The position numbers were made by a program, and so were the translations under genes. This document shows, one piece after another, positions 47,269 through 60,009 of a DNA stretch of 64,000 bases. Source of the stretch: Brasenia schreberi (taxonomy: Eukaryota > Streptophyta > Magnoliopsida > Nymphaeales > Cabombaceae); contig JAYKKT010000041.1 of NCBI GenBank assembly GCA_036023115.1, positions 5,357,501-5,421,500 of the forward strand, given 5' to 3'. Below the pieces are notes generated by a model that did no database searches, had not been told where the DNA came from, and saw nothing but the letters and a program-made list of their open reading frames with translations. How positions within the stretch are numbered: position 1 is the first letter of the stretch; every line of letters starts with the position of its first letter.

Positions 47269-47535
47269 GTTAGTCTGCACTAAATTCCCTCTTTTGTGAT
47301 CTCGGATAGCACTGAACTGCCTAGATGGTAGAAGGAATTTCATGTTATTGAAGTCCATTTCAATTGGAGTTAATTCGAAGGAAACAATTCGGAATTTCAA
47401 ATTACACTTTTGACTCAAATTCTCATGTTTGGACCCACCTTGGCAGTAGTTTTCAAGTTCCATCATCATTGGAATTTTCGATACCGATACCAACTTGGGA
47501 AATGCGAGTGCTGCACAAGTACAAAATGGTAACAA
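47224..47535 (-). other. Unassigned 103-codon open frame
   Basis: The minus frame reads LENYCQGGSKHENLSQKCN and FRIVSFELTPIEMDFNNMKF. It has more natural amino-acid composition than the other chance frames here, but no domain is recognised. It overlaps tandem duplications on both sides. It could be an exon relic of a host gene or an old element. Weak call. Confidence 0.25.
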
Positions 47536-47744
47536 CTAGTTAATGTTCCAAGTAGCCGAATTCCCAAGAAATGGAGTTTTCTCTTCGACAGTAAGAGGTG
47601 GAATTATTGAAGCACGAAACTTGGGAAATGTGAGTGCTGCAGAAGTACAAAATGGTAACTAATTAATATTCCAAGTAGCCGAATTCCCAAGAAATGGCTT
47701 TTTTTCATTGACAGTAAGAGGTGGAATTCTTGAAGCACGAAACT
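47493..47744. repeat. Tandem duplication, period about 126
   Basis: Copies begin ACTTGGGAAATG at 47493 and 47619 and share GTACAAAATGGTAAC, CCAAGTAGCCGAATTCCCAA and AGTAAGAGGTGGAATT. It is unrelated in sequence to the 119-bp duplication 225 bp upstream. Confidence 0.9.
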
Positions 47745-47879
47745 GTCTGGTATATGATGAAACTGCCCTTAGCATTGACAATTCCTGGAGAGAATAGCTC
47801 AGTTTTTATCCAAACACAACCTTGAAGGATATGTTAGTGCAGGTCCTTTGAAGTAAATACAGTGGTTGATGCAAAAAAT

Positions 47880-48480
47880 ACCAAACGATATGGAAAGATG
47901 AGCGCTAAGTAGTTAATAGCACGGTATAGCATTTTAGAGGACTCAAAAATGTTATTAGCAGTGTGAACACCGCTATAGTGGTCCATTATATCTTGGTTAG
48001 TGTACACTGGGTCAGGTCGATCCAATATCCACTAATTGACCCAACTCAAACTAAATCTAACCTAAAACTAAACCTAGCTTCCCTGCATACCCTTCTTTTT
48101 TGTCTCTCGTCTCTACTTTTGCTTTCTCCGCTACCACGCATGTATTGACGGCCACCACCACCACCTCTACCGCCCTCTACCTTCCTTCCGACGTTGGTAT
48201 TCTCACTCTCTTTTCTCTTCTCACTCTCCCTTTTTCTCTTGCTTTCTCTGTGATGGGATATGAGCTTTCTCTGTCCATTGATGATTTCACCGAATCCTTT
48301 TGAAGATTGTCACTCGTTGCAACATTGTCACCATCATCGTGGCCACCCATTTCCATTAAACGAGCATCCCTAGCCATTACCACCATCATCATATTGACAC
48401 GACTTCTCTCTCTTTCTCTATCTGGTAGGTGACTATGCTCTTGCACAAAGATACTTCTCTCTCTTTCTCTCTCTTTGGTG
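47880..48480. mobile_element. Fragment resembling the left end of hAT-B
   Basis: It shares with 58885-59330 the order AGCGC/TATAGC words, GGTC(A/G)GGTCGATCC, a block of GACCC(A/G)AC words and a CCACCACCACC/CTC-rich leader. No transposase follows. Boundaries are unclear. A 41-bp piece of RTE C-terminal sequence lies at about 48528-48568. Confidence 0.45.
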
Positions 48481-48741
48481 TGCGACTATACTCTTGATTA
48501 TTGACTTCGATTGCATTGTTTACAAGAACAAGTTAACTCAACATAAGCTAGATCATTCTTTATTGTTTCTGTTGTGTCTTTTTTCTCCTTGATTTAATGT
48601 TTCTCAAGGTCCATGCATGAATTGGTGTAGGTGAGGAGGGATTTATGCCTTTTGAAATCGACGGAATTGGAGGAGATTCTGAAAATCGGATACCGAGTTA
48701 TTCATGGGAAGAGACCGCTTAGGTATATATCTCGAGAGGTA

Positions 48742-49638
48742 CAACAACTACGCCTTTTTCCATACTAGACGGGATCGGCTACATGGATTCTTTGTTTCCA
48801 CAAAGCCTTATCATGTGTCATGTTAACAGTTAACTCAACATAAGCTAGATCATTCTTTATTTTTCTTTCCAATACTTCTATGGTCATCCACTACCTCTTT
48901 TAATACTTTCAAAATCTAGTTTTTCATATCTTCTTATAGGTGCTTCTTTTGATTTTCTTTCTATATATCTAGTTTTAATACTAATGTCCTCCTAAACAAA
49001 TCATCTCCCTTTATGGAATTCTTTAAATCACCTTATATAACTCCTCCAAAAAATCATCTTTATACTATCTTCTAGTCCTACTTGAGATGCGTAAGCACAA
49101 ACTATATTAAAAACCTTTGCTTTTAGCACTAATTTCAATGTCATGATTCGGTCACTATATCATTATATTTGTACTACACTACCCTTTAAATCTTTATTTA
49201 TGATAATACCAACTCCGTTTCGAGCTATTTTCTTTTCCGAATACCATAATTTCAAACATGTATGCTCAATCTCCTTTGCTTTTTCTCCAAACCAATTTGT
49301 ACCTCTATGCAATTTGTTCACTACATTCATACGACAATGTAGTGAGACTAACTTATTTACCCACACATGTCAATAATGTGGAAACCCTCTTTGCAATTGA
49401 TTCACTATATCAGGGTGAAAATATAGAGGTTCTTGCTTATTTTTCACTACATTTGGGCTCTCCAGTGTGTCACTAAGTAATGCCTCAACACAATGCTCAT
49501 AATTTGTATAATTCATAGTAAAAAATAAGACAAAGTTTTACGTTGATTGTCGAAAGCCTAATGCAATCCTCATCCTTTATCTGGGCTTAGAACTGGTCAT
49601 GCAAGGGTGAACCATTACATGAGTGGAGTTTATTTATT
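48742..49638 (-). mobile_element. RTE LINE, internally deleted, antisense
   Basis: The 3' hairpin and (AAC)n at 48742-48795 are followed by C-terminal coding sequence to about 48970, then a jump to the endonuclease region (49000-49370) and 5' untranslated region (49370-49638). The RT centre is missing. Flanking CTC(G/A)AGAGGTA (48731-48741 and 49639-49649) is a likely target duplication with one mismatch. Confidence 0.8.
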
Positions 49639-49649
49639 CTCAAGAGGTA

Positions 49650-50286
49650 AGGGTGAAAAGAAAATATAGATACAATTTAATTTATATCTATGCACGCACA
49701 TATGTATTTCCACATGTTTTCTCAAGGTTTAAGCATAAAAAAGAACATATATGAAAGTATTGTAAATATGTATTTATGTAAAGGCATGTACGTTTTTATC
49801 TCATTTGAGTATCTTGCTATTAATGATGAACAAAACTATGTTTTCTTTTATTTAAGGTTAGGGAATTTATGTGAGTAGTTAGTTTCCTTTGGTCGAGGTT
49901 CTTAAGTGTAGTATGCATCTTTGTTTTTATCTCAATTTAGAACAGTGTTGTTTGTAGCATATTGTATTGTGTATTGTTTTTCTCTATCATACGAATATAT
50001 CGTATTGTTTTTCTCTATATGAAAGTTTATTATGTGATATTATTTTGATTCTTAAACCTATGATATTTTTGTGAGTGTTATATTTTCTTATTGATCTTGA
50101 AGATTTGGTGCTTAAAGCATCAATTTAGATGAGTCTCAAGTCTACTATTCACTCAATTTTGAATAACTTCTAAGTTTGAGTACTTCAAGCCAAAATACAT
50201 TAATGTGATTCAAGTACCTGCTAGTTAAGCATCTCAAAAGTACTTGGTCCCATAAAATAATAAGACCAGCCTGAGCTTTGCTCTTA

Positions 50287-50322
<36 letters not shown>

Positions 50323-52090
50323 GTGCTCTTGTTAGAGGTGTTTCTCGTAGAATCTGCGTAAATGAGTGTAAAGTGGGACCACTTCTTGGAATCTTGGACT
50401 TGAGATCTTAAAGCACTAATTAAAAAGACACTAACACGGACAACTAAATATGGATGTGATTGGTATCATGATCTTATACTTAAGTTGCATACACTTGTTC
50501 GTATGGATTTGATGGTTTAAAGCTTGTCCATCATTCTAATTTGGATGGATTAAGCCCACTACTTGCTAGATAAAGGTTTAAATAACATGATATCTTTGAA
50601 TGATTTACAGCTTATTCATTGTTCCAATTTGGATGAGTGAAACCCACTACTTTCTAGATAAAAGTTCAAATTATGATATACCTTTATTATAGGTATAAGA
50701 TCTAGTACATAGTAATTTCATACTTATTTTAAAAATGATGGGGAATTGTAGGATGTTTTTAAAATAAAAGGTTATATAGTGTATCACTATGGTTATATGT
50801 GGACCGTATTGAGCTATGTAGCCTGGTTATACGTAGTCCATATTCCTTTATAAAAGAATGATGTATTTGGTCATGAATTCAGCTAGGGTATGAGGGAATT
50901 AATAAATTCACCTCAGATTGTGTGAGAGTTAAATAGATCCACCTTGATTTGTGAGGTATTAAATGAACTATCTTGAGTTCTAGAAAATTAAATGAAACCT
51001 TTAATGGGTTTTGTGCATACCTAGAAAGAGATGCTATGTAATAGAGGCATGGAGCTAGTGTAATCCATCTATTTGAGAAAACTCACTGTAATTTTGGTTG
51101 TGCCCCATCATACTAGTATATTGTTTTATTTAGGATTTGACTACACTATTATAAGATAAGTCAATGAGTTTTCATCATATCTTATAAAAATGTATCGAAA
51201 GGTTTTGCAATCGGTCTTTTGATACTCAAGACAAAGAATAAGGTTAAAGGTTAGCGAATATCCTAAGTGAATGTCTAGAGGACCCCACGCCATTGTATTT
51301 TTCATCTTTTGCGACAAAATTGTATGCAACTCTTGTAAAGGCATTTTAGAAACTTTTTATGGATGAAGTTTGTGTGTTTATGTGTTTGATCACATAATTT
51401 TGCATAGAGAACCTCAACCAACAAACAAGTGCAAGACAAATATCATAGGGACCTATTGGGGCTAATTTGAACCCTAACTACAATGAAGTATAAGACCAAA
51501 AAAATTATGTTTTAAATTTGAGATGAAAATGGCTTAAGAAAATCACGAAAGCAATTTTTAATGAGATTTACCTTGACCTTTTTGTATAATTCTTTTTATT
51601 TGTAGAAAACATGTATTTTGAAACCCATCGGATTGCAGCAGCCCCGGTGCAACCAACTGCATAGTGGGTTTCTCACGGAGCGGCAATCCCAGGAGCTTCC
51701 CACGGGACGGCTTGCCCCTATAATAGAAGGCCTATAGTACTCCCCCCATGGGCGGAGAGAGTGTTACTTCAAGCAAGGAAAAGATGAGGTTGCGAGTGCC
51801 ATTGAGGGGTCTATATCTTAACCTATTCATAAACCGAACTACAACCCCACCATGTGGCAGGTGTCATCGTGCAAGTTCCATGGCTAACGTTAACACCTAG
51901 TGCTAACCAACCCTTTAAAATGCCTACAGCAAATGAATACTATGCAAAAATATGATTTTTTAATAACAAGAGGAATCATAAACTTCTGTAATCATCGAAT
52001 ACAAGAGATATCAAACACCATAAAAAGAATGTGTCTTTATTACTCAATGGCTGGTCATACAAAACAACAAAGAGAAGAGACCAGATGATA
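49650..52090. other. AT-rich region, mostly unassigned
   Basis: An hAT-type end CAGTGTTGTTTGTAGCAT with TATCGTATTG words starts at about 49942 and marks another hAT derivative; its other end is not found. A (TA)n run lies at 50287-50319. Bases 50100-51600 show no domain; the frame 51141-51344 is unassigned. Bases 51640-51760 are GC-richer, without a recognised feature. Confidence 0.45.
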
Positions 52091-52102
52091 ACACCAAGGT
52101 GC

Positions 52103-52511
52103 CAATCGACGACCTAATCATTATACTATAGGCTCAACCCTCCAAAGGAATCAATGAATATGGAAACAAACAATTAAGTCTCGAACTCCTCTCTGTCTCT
52201 CAAAGCTCCAATGATTCAACCCTCATCCAGGTCCTAATCAGTTCTTTATATAGACGAACGAGTACATGGGTTCTAATATAGAGTGACTCCTACACTAACT
52301 AGCCTAGATCCAAGATACCCTAATGGATCCAACAAGATCTGACTCATCCTAAACAAGGACTCAACTAATGTTCATTCATGCGAGACCTCCATGTCACCCG
52401 CAACCCAAAATACATATGATAAATCCAATATACATCAAATGAAAAACCTCCTTGATGCTAGGGCCATCTCCGAGCGCACACTAATGGAGTGTCAGTCTCA
52501 ACATTGTAACA
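52103..52511 (-). repeat. Probable copia-type LTR
   Basis: On minus it starts TGTTACAATGTTGAG at 52511, with a TATA box CTATATAAAG (52244-52253) and a GA-rich leader. It ends near TTGGCACCTTGGTGTTATC at about 52100, followed by a possible degraded primer site. No partner LTR or coding region was found. Confidence 0.45.
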
Positions 52512-52519
52512 TAGGAAGC

Positions 52520-52665
52520 CTAGCAAATACTATCATAATTTATAATTTATAGAATCCATGATAAATAACTCCGGCAAAGTTTTACATTAGTTGTCGGAAG
52601 CCTAGTAAAACCCTCTTCCTTTATTCAGGTTTAGGACCAGTCATGCAAGCCTAGTAAACACTATA
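52520..52665 (-). mobile_element. RTE LINE 5' fragment
   Basis: It matches the 5' untranslated part of the RTE element (AAGTTTTACATTAGTTGTC, GGAAGCCTAGTAAAACCCTC, CCAGTCATGCAAG) found at 40735-40900 and 49490-49620. No 3' end is attached. Confidence 0.65.
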
Positions 52666-53644
52666 TCCATCTTAGGAATTTTTGAACATATTTTCACACA
52701 ATTAAAAGGGAAGTGTAGTCGATAGAAGCACACACAAGGGAATCTAACTACATATTTAATTCATAAAATAAAAAAACTTCATATTTAATGCTATTAAAGA
52801 GTGTGCTTAAACAAAAAACTTCATGTTTAACACTCTAAAAGGCTGTGTTTGATTTGTGATAGCAGGCCATCGAGACTATAATAATAGGCTTGTGTGAAAA
52901 AGTCAATACCGAATCTGAGCCAATAACACTCTTAAAGGAAATTGCATACACTATTGGGACCATATGGAAATAACTTAAACCGACCCAATTAGATTGTATT
53001 AAGGGTGTACCGGGAACAGGACAGTTTGACAAATTTCAATACCGAATCTGAGCCACATAACTGCTGCACTTTCACTGTATATGTAAAGAAGTCAACAATA
53101 TTCAGATTACCCAATGAATTCAGATTTGGATTTGGATTTGGATTTGGCTTTGGATCCAAATGCAATACTGAATCCAGACCATGTGCTGTTTTAGATATTA
53201 AGTCACACAAAAAGGTTTATGTTATGGGACGGCCAAATTAAATCACGTCAACACGCATCAATATCCCTACCCGGCATCCATGGTTTTAGACGAATAGCAT
53301 CAAGAGCGTGGAACACATGACCCATAAGGTTACCACAACGATTACAAACAATTACATCTCTCTCTCTCTCTCTGTATGTGTGTGTAACAGAAGATTGCTA
53401 GAATGCATAGCCCAAGTCTTTCACATCAAGAGCGTGGAACACATGATGTTGGCCAACAAGTGTTCCTGGAAGACTTCAAAATACACATAATATACCAAAG
53501 TTCGGTCTCCTAAACCAACAACATTATCTTGACAAACATAAAGTAGGGAAAGAATGCATAGCCCAACAGTCTTTCACATATAAACAGCCTTTGGAAGCTA
53601 CATAAAGTCCCCAAAACTCATCTCATCTCATCTGCTGCAGCGGA
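52666..53644. other. Region 3' of the RIN4 gene with short direct repeats
   Basis: No gene seen. A TCAATACCGAATCTGAGCCA word recurs at 52903 and 53034. A hexamer run (GGATTT) lies at about 53123-53153. Two repeats interleave at 53298/53424 (23 bp) and 53401/53552 (GAATGCATAGCCCA...TCTTTCACAT). The RIN4 3' untranslated region is probably within 53300-53644. Confidence 0.55.
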
Positions 53645-55671
53645 TCACTTACCAAAACAGCACCATATCTGCACATTTAGTTCAGTCTTGTCATAGCAAA
53701 AAAGAAGAAAAAACTATTATGATCTCAAGGTATCACATGATTTTTAATTTTTTTATTGTTTCTTACATTTTAAGCATAAGTTTCCTTCTTTTTATTTCTT
53801 TGAGTTTGTAAGCTACCTTCTACGTCCTCTGTGCAACTTGCCACATTTTCCATTTTACATTCATAAAGTCGAGTTTCTGGAAAACATAGCTAACAAGAAA
53901 ATATTCAAGAAATGCCCAGAATATATTTGCTGACTATGGTACAAACATTAAATAAAGCAGTCACCAAAGCCTTGAAGTAAATACAACAACAACAACTAAG
54001 CCTTTTCTCATACTAGACGGGGTCGGCTACATCTTGTGCCATGTTAGCAGTTAACTCCCAATAAGCTAAATCGTTCTTTATTGTTTCTTTCCAACACTTT
54101 TGTGGTCATCCTCTACCTCTTTTAATACTTTCTAAATTTAGTTTTTCTAACCTTCTTACAGGTTCTTCTTTTGATCTTCTTTCTATATGTCCAAACCGTC
54201 TTAAAAGATGTTCTCTCATTTTATCCTCTATTGGTGCCACTCCTACTTTGTTTCTAATAACCTCATTATGTATACAGCCTTTTCTTGTATGACCACTCAT
54301 CCATCTCAGCATCTTCATTTCTGTCACAGACATCTTTTGTACATGTTGATGATTAACTGCCCAACACTCAGAAACAAGAAGACAAAAAAAATGTAATCTC
54401 TGCTAAAAGTAACGAGAATAGAAATTCTCATGTTGATTAAGATGCCATAAACCTTGACAAGGTTACCACCAAATTCTTGAAAACCAAATCCATCAGCGTT
54501 GCTGTTGATGACTTACTTCACATTATATAGGAGCCAAACCTATGTGGACACTGTCCAACATCAATCAACATCCTTGACATGGATGGTCACGTCTCTCTCT
54601 CTGACATATGGTTGCAGGTGGATGTGTAAGTCAAAAATCATGTACATGGGGATACAGCTCAATATGGCTTATACTCAATACTCAATGATACTCATACTGT
54701 AAAATAGTGACACGTCATTTTACAATGATTTAGTACTACAGTCCTTGAGGAAAAACTACATTCCCCTCTGTCTCTCTATCGGATAAACCTCTCAAGCCTT
54801 GCTTTTGGGGGAATGGATGTTATTTAACAACTTGAAAGGGTATATTGCATTTACCAAGAAATGAAACGGATTCAAGCAGAAGAAAGAGAGACACTTGTAG
54901 AAAAAGGCAACCTTCCTGTATGTAAACTATGAAACTAAGAGAAAAGGCTATTAATGGTGAACTTACTGAAGATCCACGACCAGGTTGTGTCTTATAACCA
55001 TAAGCAGCTGGAGTCTCTGTCGAGACCATCGGAGGTTTTGCTGATCCATGTCGCTCCTTCCTCACTTCGTTAAAGATATCAGTGTATCTATCAGCTGATG
55101 AGGGGTCTGCCTCATCCCACTCACCAAATTTGGGAACAGCTGCACCTTTCTCGAGCTAAATACAATTCAAGTTCCACGACAGAAAACACGTCATCCTTTT
55201 ACATTTAAAGTTCATAATAACAGCCAGCATGGTAATACAAGTTCTTACACTGTCATCACCTCGAGCAGGTGATCTACCTTTCATGCGGCTTGGTGTTAAT
55301 GGTGCAACTCCATGTGCTCCTTCAGAAGAACCCCTCCTTTCTGATGATGGAGATGACACACCACCCTTGTTGGCAACTCTTGCTTGATAATGTGGATGTA
55401 GAGGTGATTGTTCAGGATTCCTGTCCCGGCCTCCATTTCTTTTCTTACCTGAGTCACCAGAAGTGGGTCGGCCAGCATGTTCGGGATGAAGGGGTGACTC
55501 AGGGATCTCCTTGCCACCAGCATCAAGATGGGCAGGAGAATCTGTTTGCCTTCTAAAATCACTTTCTCCGCCACTTCGGGCACCTTCATGCCTCACACGA
55601 GAAGCACTGTCAAAATATGCAGTGTATGCCGCCTGATCCCCACCCTCCCAATCGCCAAATTTGGGGACACG
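53645..55671 (-). CDS. RIN4: RIN4-like immune regulator, first exon not found
   Basis: Three exons on minus, all phase 0: 55671-55249 (141 codons), 55155-54967 (63 codons) and 53668-53645 (7 codons plus TGA). The first begins [20 protein letters not shown], the N-terminal NOI domain. A polar, disordered centre with two SPLHP motifs follows. The second exon reads [20 protein letters not shown] then [14 protein letters not shown], the C-terminal NOI. The last gives IWCCFGK, whose cysteines fit the lipid-modified membrane anchor of RIN4. RIN4 is a plasma-membrane hub guarded by immune receptors RPM1 and RPS2. VPKFGDW and VPKFGEW match AvrRpt2 cleavage sites, and the Thr in RYTDIF aligns with phosphorylated Thr166. 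Splice sites are canonical (GGCAG|, |GTAAGA, TTTAG|, |GTAAGT, TGCAG|). The ATG exon must lie beyond 55671, and none was convincing before the hAT nest. Confidence 0.9.
53669..54966 (-). other. Last intron of RIN4 with RTE insertion
   Basis: 1298 bp, GT-AG. A 5'-truncated RTE copy occupies about 53987-54373 in the same orientation as the gene. It ends on plus with AACAACAACAACTAAGCC, and its coding part reads [20 protein letters not shown]. The rest (54374-54966) shows nothing recognisable. Confidence 0.8.
53987..54373 (-). mobile_element. RTE LINE 3' fragment in RIN4 intron
   Basis: About 390 bp with the family 3' end and the last part of the ORF (minus reading [14 protein letters not shown]...[21 protein letters not shown]). 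A clear target duplication was not identified. Confidence 0.8.
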
Positions 55672-56439
<768 letters not shown>

Positions 56440-57451
56440 GAAAGTTACACCCTTGTGTATCATATTGAGAAACTTATCGGGCTGCGGGCGATACGGCTAG
56501 GGACCTAAACATAAACCTGCATTTATGCGGGTTTCTGGTGTTTGTTGAAAGCTTCCAAGGTGATCTCCGATGGCTCTCAAGGTGTTCTACAACATGTGTG
56601 CAAGGCTCCCAACCCGAGTTATAGGTATACCTTTTGAGTTTTTCGAATTTTTGTTTTTGTATTTGTTGTTTTTTGTGTTGTTTATGTTTTTTTTTAATGA
56701 CAAAATATAAAGTTATTAAGTGTGTGGATATGATTTTTATTGTATTCGTGAACTGAGAGACACTCTATTTGATTGTTATGTGAAGATTGAGAATTTATGA
56801 AGTGTTTTTATTTTCAGGTTTTTTATTAGATTCAATTGAGACGGTAGGAAGAGGTATTAGGGATTCCCAATTTCAGTCTCATGTTAGGGACTCCCAATTC
56901 AATCTGATGGTCTGGCATGGCAGTGAGGTACACTACTTATGGAAAACAAATTTAAGATAAATTGTTTGTTTTGTGAGAATATGGTTAGTGGTAGAATTTT
57001 ACGATTAAAACATCAATGGCAGGGACTAGGAAAGAAGTTGCTCCTTCCACGAACATAGTTAGGAAATTGCCAGCAGCATACTTGAGAGGAGAGAACAAAA
57101 GGATGAATTAGAGATGTTTGAAAAATAGGATGATAATGTTGGATTGGGTGATAGTATTCCTTTTGATGGTAAGACAAAGATTGATAGTAATAGTTCTCGA
57201 CCACCAACTAAGGGAAAGAGGGTTGTTGAAAATGTTAGAAGTGAAAGTGGTAGAGGAAGAGTTTTTTCTAGCATAGAGTCATTTTTTCCTACTACAACTA
57301 CACATGGTGCTCAACCTAAAATTCGTGCTGATATGGCTTCAGAGCAATTGCATGAGCAAGCAGACCTTGCAGTGGGTTGATGGTTTTATGATGCATGCAT
57401 TCCATTTAATGCAACAAACCATTTTCATTTTCAAGCAATAGCAGATGCAAT
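56440..57451 (+). mobile_element. hAT-C, left part, outermost layer of a nest
   Basis: The left end is worn (CGGGCTGCGGGCGATACGGC near 56480), followed by a leader like that of hAT-A. Coding from about 56840 decays through the BED finger (GTRKEVAPST near 57015) and a Ser-rich linker (SNSSRPPTKGKRVVENV) to ESFFPTTTTHGAQPKIRADM and ASEQLHEQADLAVG. It continues ...CIPFNATNHFHFQAIADAI and stops abruptly at 57451, where hAT-A begins. The rest must lie beyond 64000. Confidence 0.75.
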
Positions 57452-57944
57452 CAGTGTTGCTTATATCATCGTAAGATATAGGTTATCGTGCCGTATCGTG
57501 CGATACGTGCCATATCACACGATACGGCACATATCGCTCGTATCGTACGATATGCCTAGGGACCCGTATAAAGGGTGCCTGACCAAACAAAAACCTGCAT
57601 TTTCTGTACTTTTTTTGGAGTTTCTCACGCTTTCTTCCCGTGGTTCTCCTTCTCGGGGTTCAAGGGTCCAAAAACGTGTTCTACAGTATCCGTGTAAGCC
57701 TCCTAACTTGAATTGTGGTATATTTTGAGTGTTTTTCTTCATTTTTTTTCTTTGTATTTATTGTTTTTTTTGTGTTATTTGTATTTTTCTTTTCACAAAA
57801 TATGAAGTTATTAAGTATGTGGATATGATTTTTATTGCATTCATAAAGTGGAAGACACTCTATTTGAGTGTTATGTGAAGATTGGGGATTTACAAAGTGT
57901 TTTTATTTTCAGGTTTTTTATTTAATTAAAGCGTTCAACTGAGA

Positions 57945-58876
57945 TGGCAAGAAGGGGAGTTAGAGAATCACATTCTCGGTCTGATGATCTGGCACAGCAG
58001 TGGGGTATACCAGTTGAGAGTTCAAGATTAAATATCAGATGTTTGTTTTGTAAGAATGTGGTTAGTAGTGGAATTTCATGATTGAAGAACCACCTAGCAA
58101 GGATTAGGAAAGAAGTTGTTCATTGTAAAAGCAGAGTTAAAAGTTTGTCAAAAGGCATTAAATGGCAATGTCTTCAGATGATTGAGAGTATACAAGTGAG
58201 GAAACAACAAAAGAATGATTTAGGAATGTTTGAGGAAGATTATGATACTATTGGATTCACTTATAGTATTCCTTCAAATGCCAAAACAAAGATTGATAGT
58301 AGCAGTTCTCGACCACCAAACAGAAGAAAGAGGGTTGTTGAGGATTTTGGAAGTGTTAGAAGAGGAAGCGGAGGAAGGAGTAGTATGATGCATGCATTTC
58401 ATTTAATGTAGCAAACAGTTTTCATTTTCAAGCAATGGCAAATGCAATTGCAAATATTGATCCAAGATACAAGATGCCCTCTTATCAGAAATTAAGAGGA
58501 AAGATCTTAGATAAGACCGTCATTGAAGTGCAAAAATATTGTTCGACTTTGAGAGAGTCGTGGAAGGAGACAGGATGCACTATCATGGCAGACGGATAGA
58601 CAGATACGCGAGGAAGGACCTTGCTAAACTTTTTTGTCTACTGGACTTTAAGAGAGTCGTGGAAGGAGACAGGATGTACTATCATAGCAGACGAATAGAC
58701 AGATACGCGAGGAAGGACCTTGCTAAACTTTTTTGTCTACTGTTCTAAAGGACTTATGTTTTTTAAATCTCTACACATGTCAGAGGAGAGGCACCCTGCA
58801 TAGATCCTACGGCAAGAGTTTGATAAGGTGATATGCAAGGTTGGGCTAGAGAATGCAGTCTAATTGATTAGAGATA
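57945..58876 (+). pseudogene. hAT-A transposase, N-terminal half, broken
   Basis: MARRGVRESHSRSDDL opens at about 57945. The BED finger CLFCKNVVSSGIS*LKNHLA has a stop (58080-58082). The linker SSSSRPPNRRKRVVEDFGSV follows, then a deletion joins directly to MMHAFHLM, so the DLAVGRWFYD segment is lost. Next come NSFHFQAMANAIANIDPRYK, MPSYQKLRGKILDKT and the DUF659 start. A 99-bp segment is duplicated in tandem (58545-58742), covering LRESWKETGCTI(M/I)ADG. The C-terminal part continues after hAT-B, from 63740. Confidence 0.8.
58545..58742 (+). repeat. 99-bp tandem duplication in hAT-A transposase
   Basis: Copies at 58545-58643 and 58644-58742 differ at a few bases. Because 99 is divisible by three the frame is kept, but each copy has a TAG in place of the conserved Trp of ADGWTD. 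Confidence 0.9.
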
Positions 58877-59090
58877 ATGCAGCTCTATGTTATCAATAGT
58901 GCGCTATAGCGCCTGCTATAGCGCGCTATATCGTTTTAGCGGAACAAAAACCGCTATAGCGGGTCGCCCTTAGCGGGCAACCCGCCAAGACGAAGTTAGC
59001 GGCGCTTACAGCACTATAGCGCTGTAAGTGGACAACCTTTAAGATCCAATTGGGTTGGGTCGGGTCGATCCATATCGACCCGACCCAAAT

Positions 59091-59098
59091 TATATAAA
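59091..59098 (+). promoter_or_regulatory. hAT-B TATA box
   Basis: TATATAAAGGG after a GACCC-rich block and upstream of the CCACCATCTCC repeat leader. A likely promoter of the transposase gene. Confidence 0.5.
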
Positions 59099-59150
59099 GG
59101 GTTATACTCAACCCTAATTCGACGTTCTGTGAGCGCTCGCCTGTCCGTCT

Positions 59151-59306
59151 CCATCCTGTCGTCCGAGCCATCTCCAACCACTCCTGCCTCTCGCCGCCAC
59201 CATCTCCAGTCGCTCCCGCCTCTAGCTGCCACCATCTCCAGTCGCTCCCGCCTCTAGCCGCCACCATCTCCAGCCGCTCCCTCCTCTCGCCGCCACCATC
59301 TCCAGG
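59151..59306. repeat. 36-bp minisatellite in hAT-B leader
   Basis: About four units of a 36-bp motif containing GCCACCATCTCCAGTCGCTC. Units differ at a few bases. The minus-strand frame across it (GSDWRWW...) is an artefact. Confidence 0.9.
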
Positions 59307-60009
59307 TACCCTCCTATACCTTAATCTCTCCCTCTTTCTTTCTTCTCCTTCGTGCCTCTGATGGGTATTAGTTTATCACCCCAACAAAAACTTCCCTGGG
59401 GTACGTATTTGGATGAGTCACCATCTTATCCTTGGCCTCTGCGTGGCTCAGATGGCTTCCGCAGAGGCCTCCCCCCCTCCATGTTCCACTTGAAGCCAAA
59501 GAGTGGCCTTAACCACTGACATTAGCCTGCTAGTATGGCATTTTTCTAATTAGTTCCTGTTGTTTTTGCTCTCCCAACAATGTTCGGTTCAACGATACCA
59601 TTTCATGACCACGCTCTTGCATTTTATGATAAAGTCGGTATGCTAGGAGTGAATCGGTTGGTGGATATAATACCCAATATTCCTGTTACAATGGTGCAGT
59701 GTGAAGAAACTTGAAGGTCATGAACTGGAATCATGTTGCAATTGGATAGTGATGGTTTATAAAAAGAGTGATAGTGCTTCTTACAACAACAACAACAAGC
59801 TGATGGAATGATGTTTGATAAAATATTTAAAGATACATTTAGGTTTTATAAAAATTTTAAATCAATTTCTTAAGTGGCAACTATAACGTATTTCTTTAAT
59901 ATGATACATTTAGGTTTTATAAAATATTTAAAGAAATTGGATAGTGATGGTTTATGCTTCACAATGATGTTTAAAGTTACATATTTTTACTGATTGCTAT
60001 TTAAATTAA

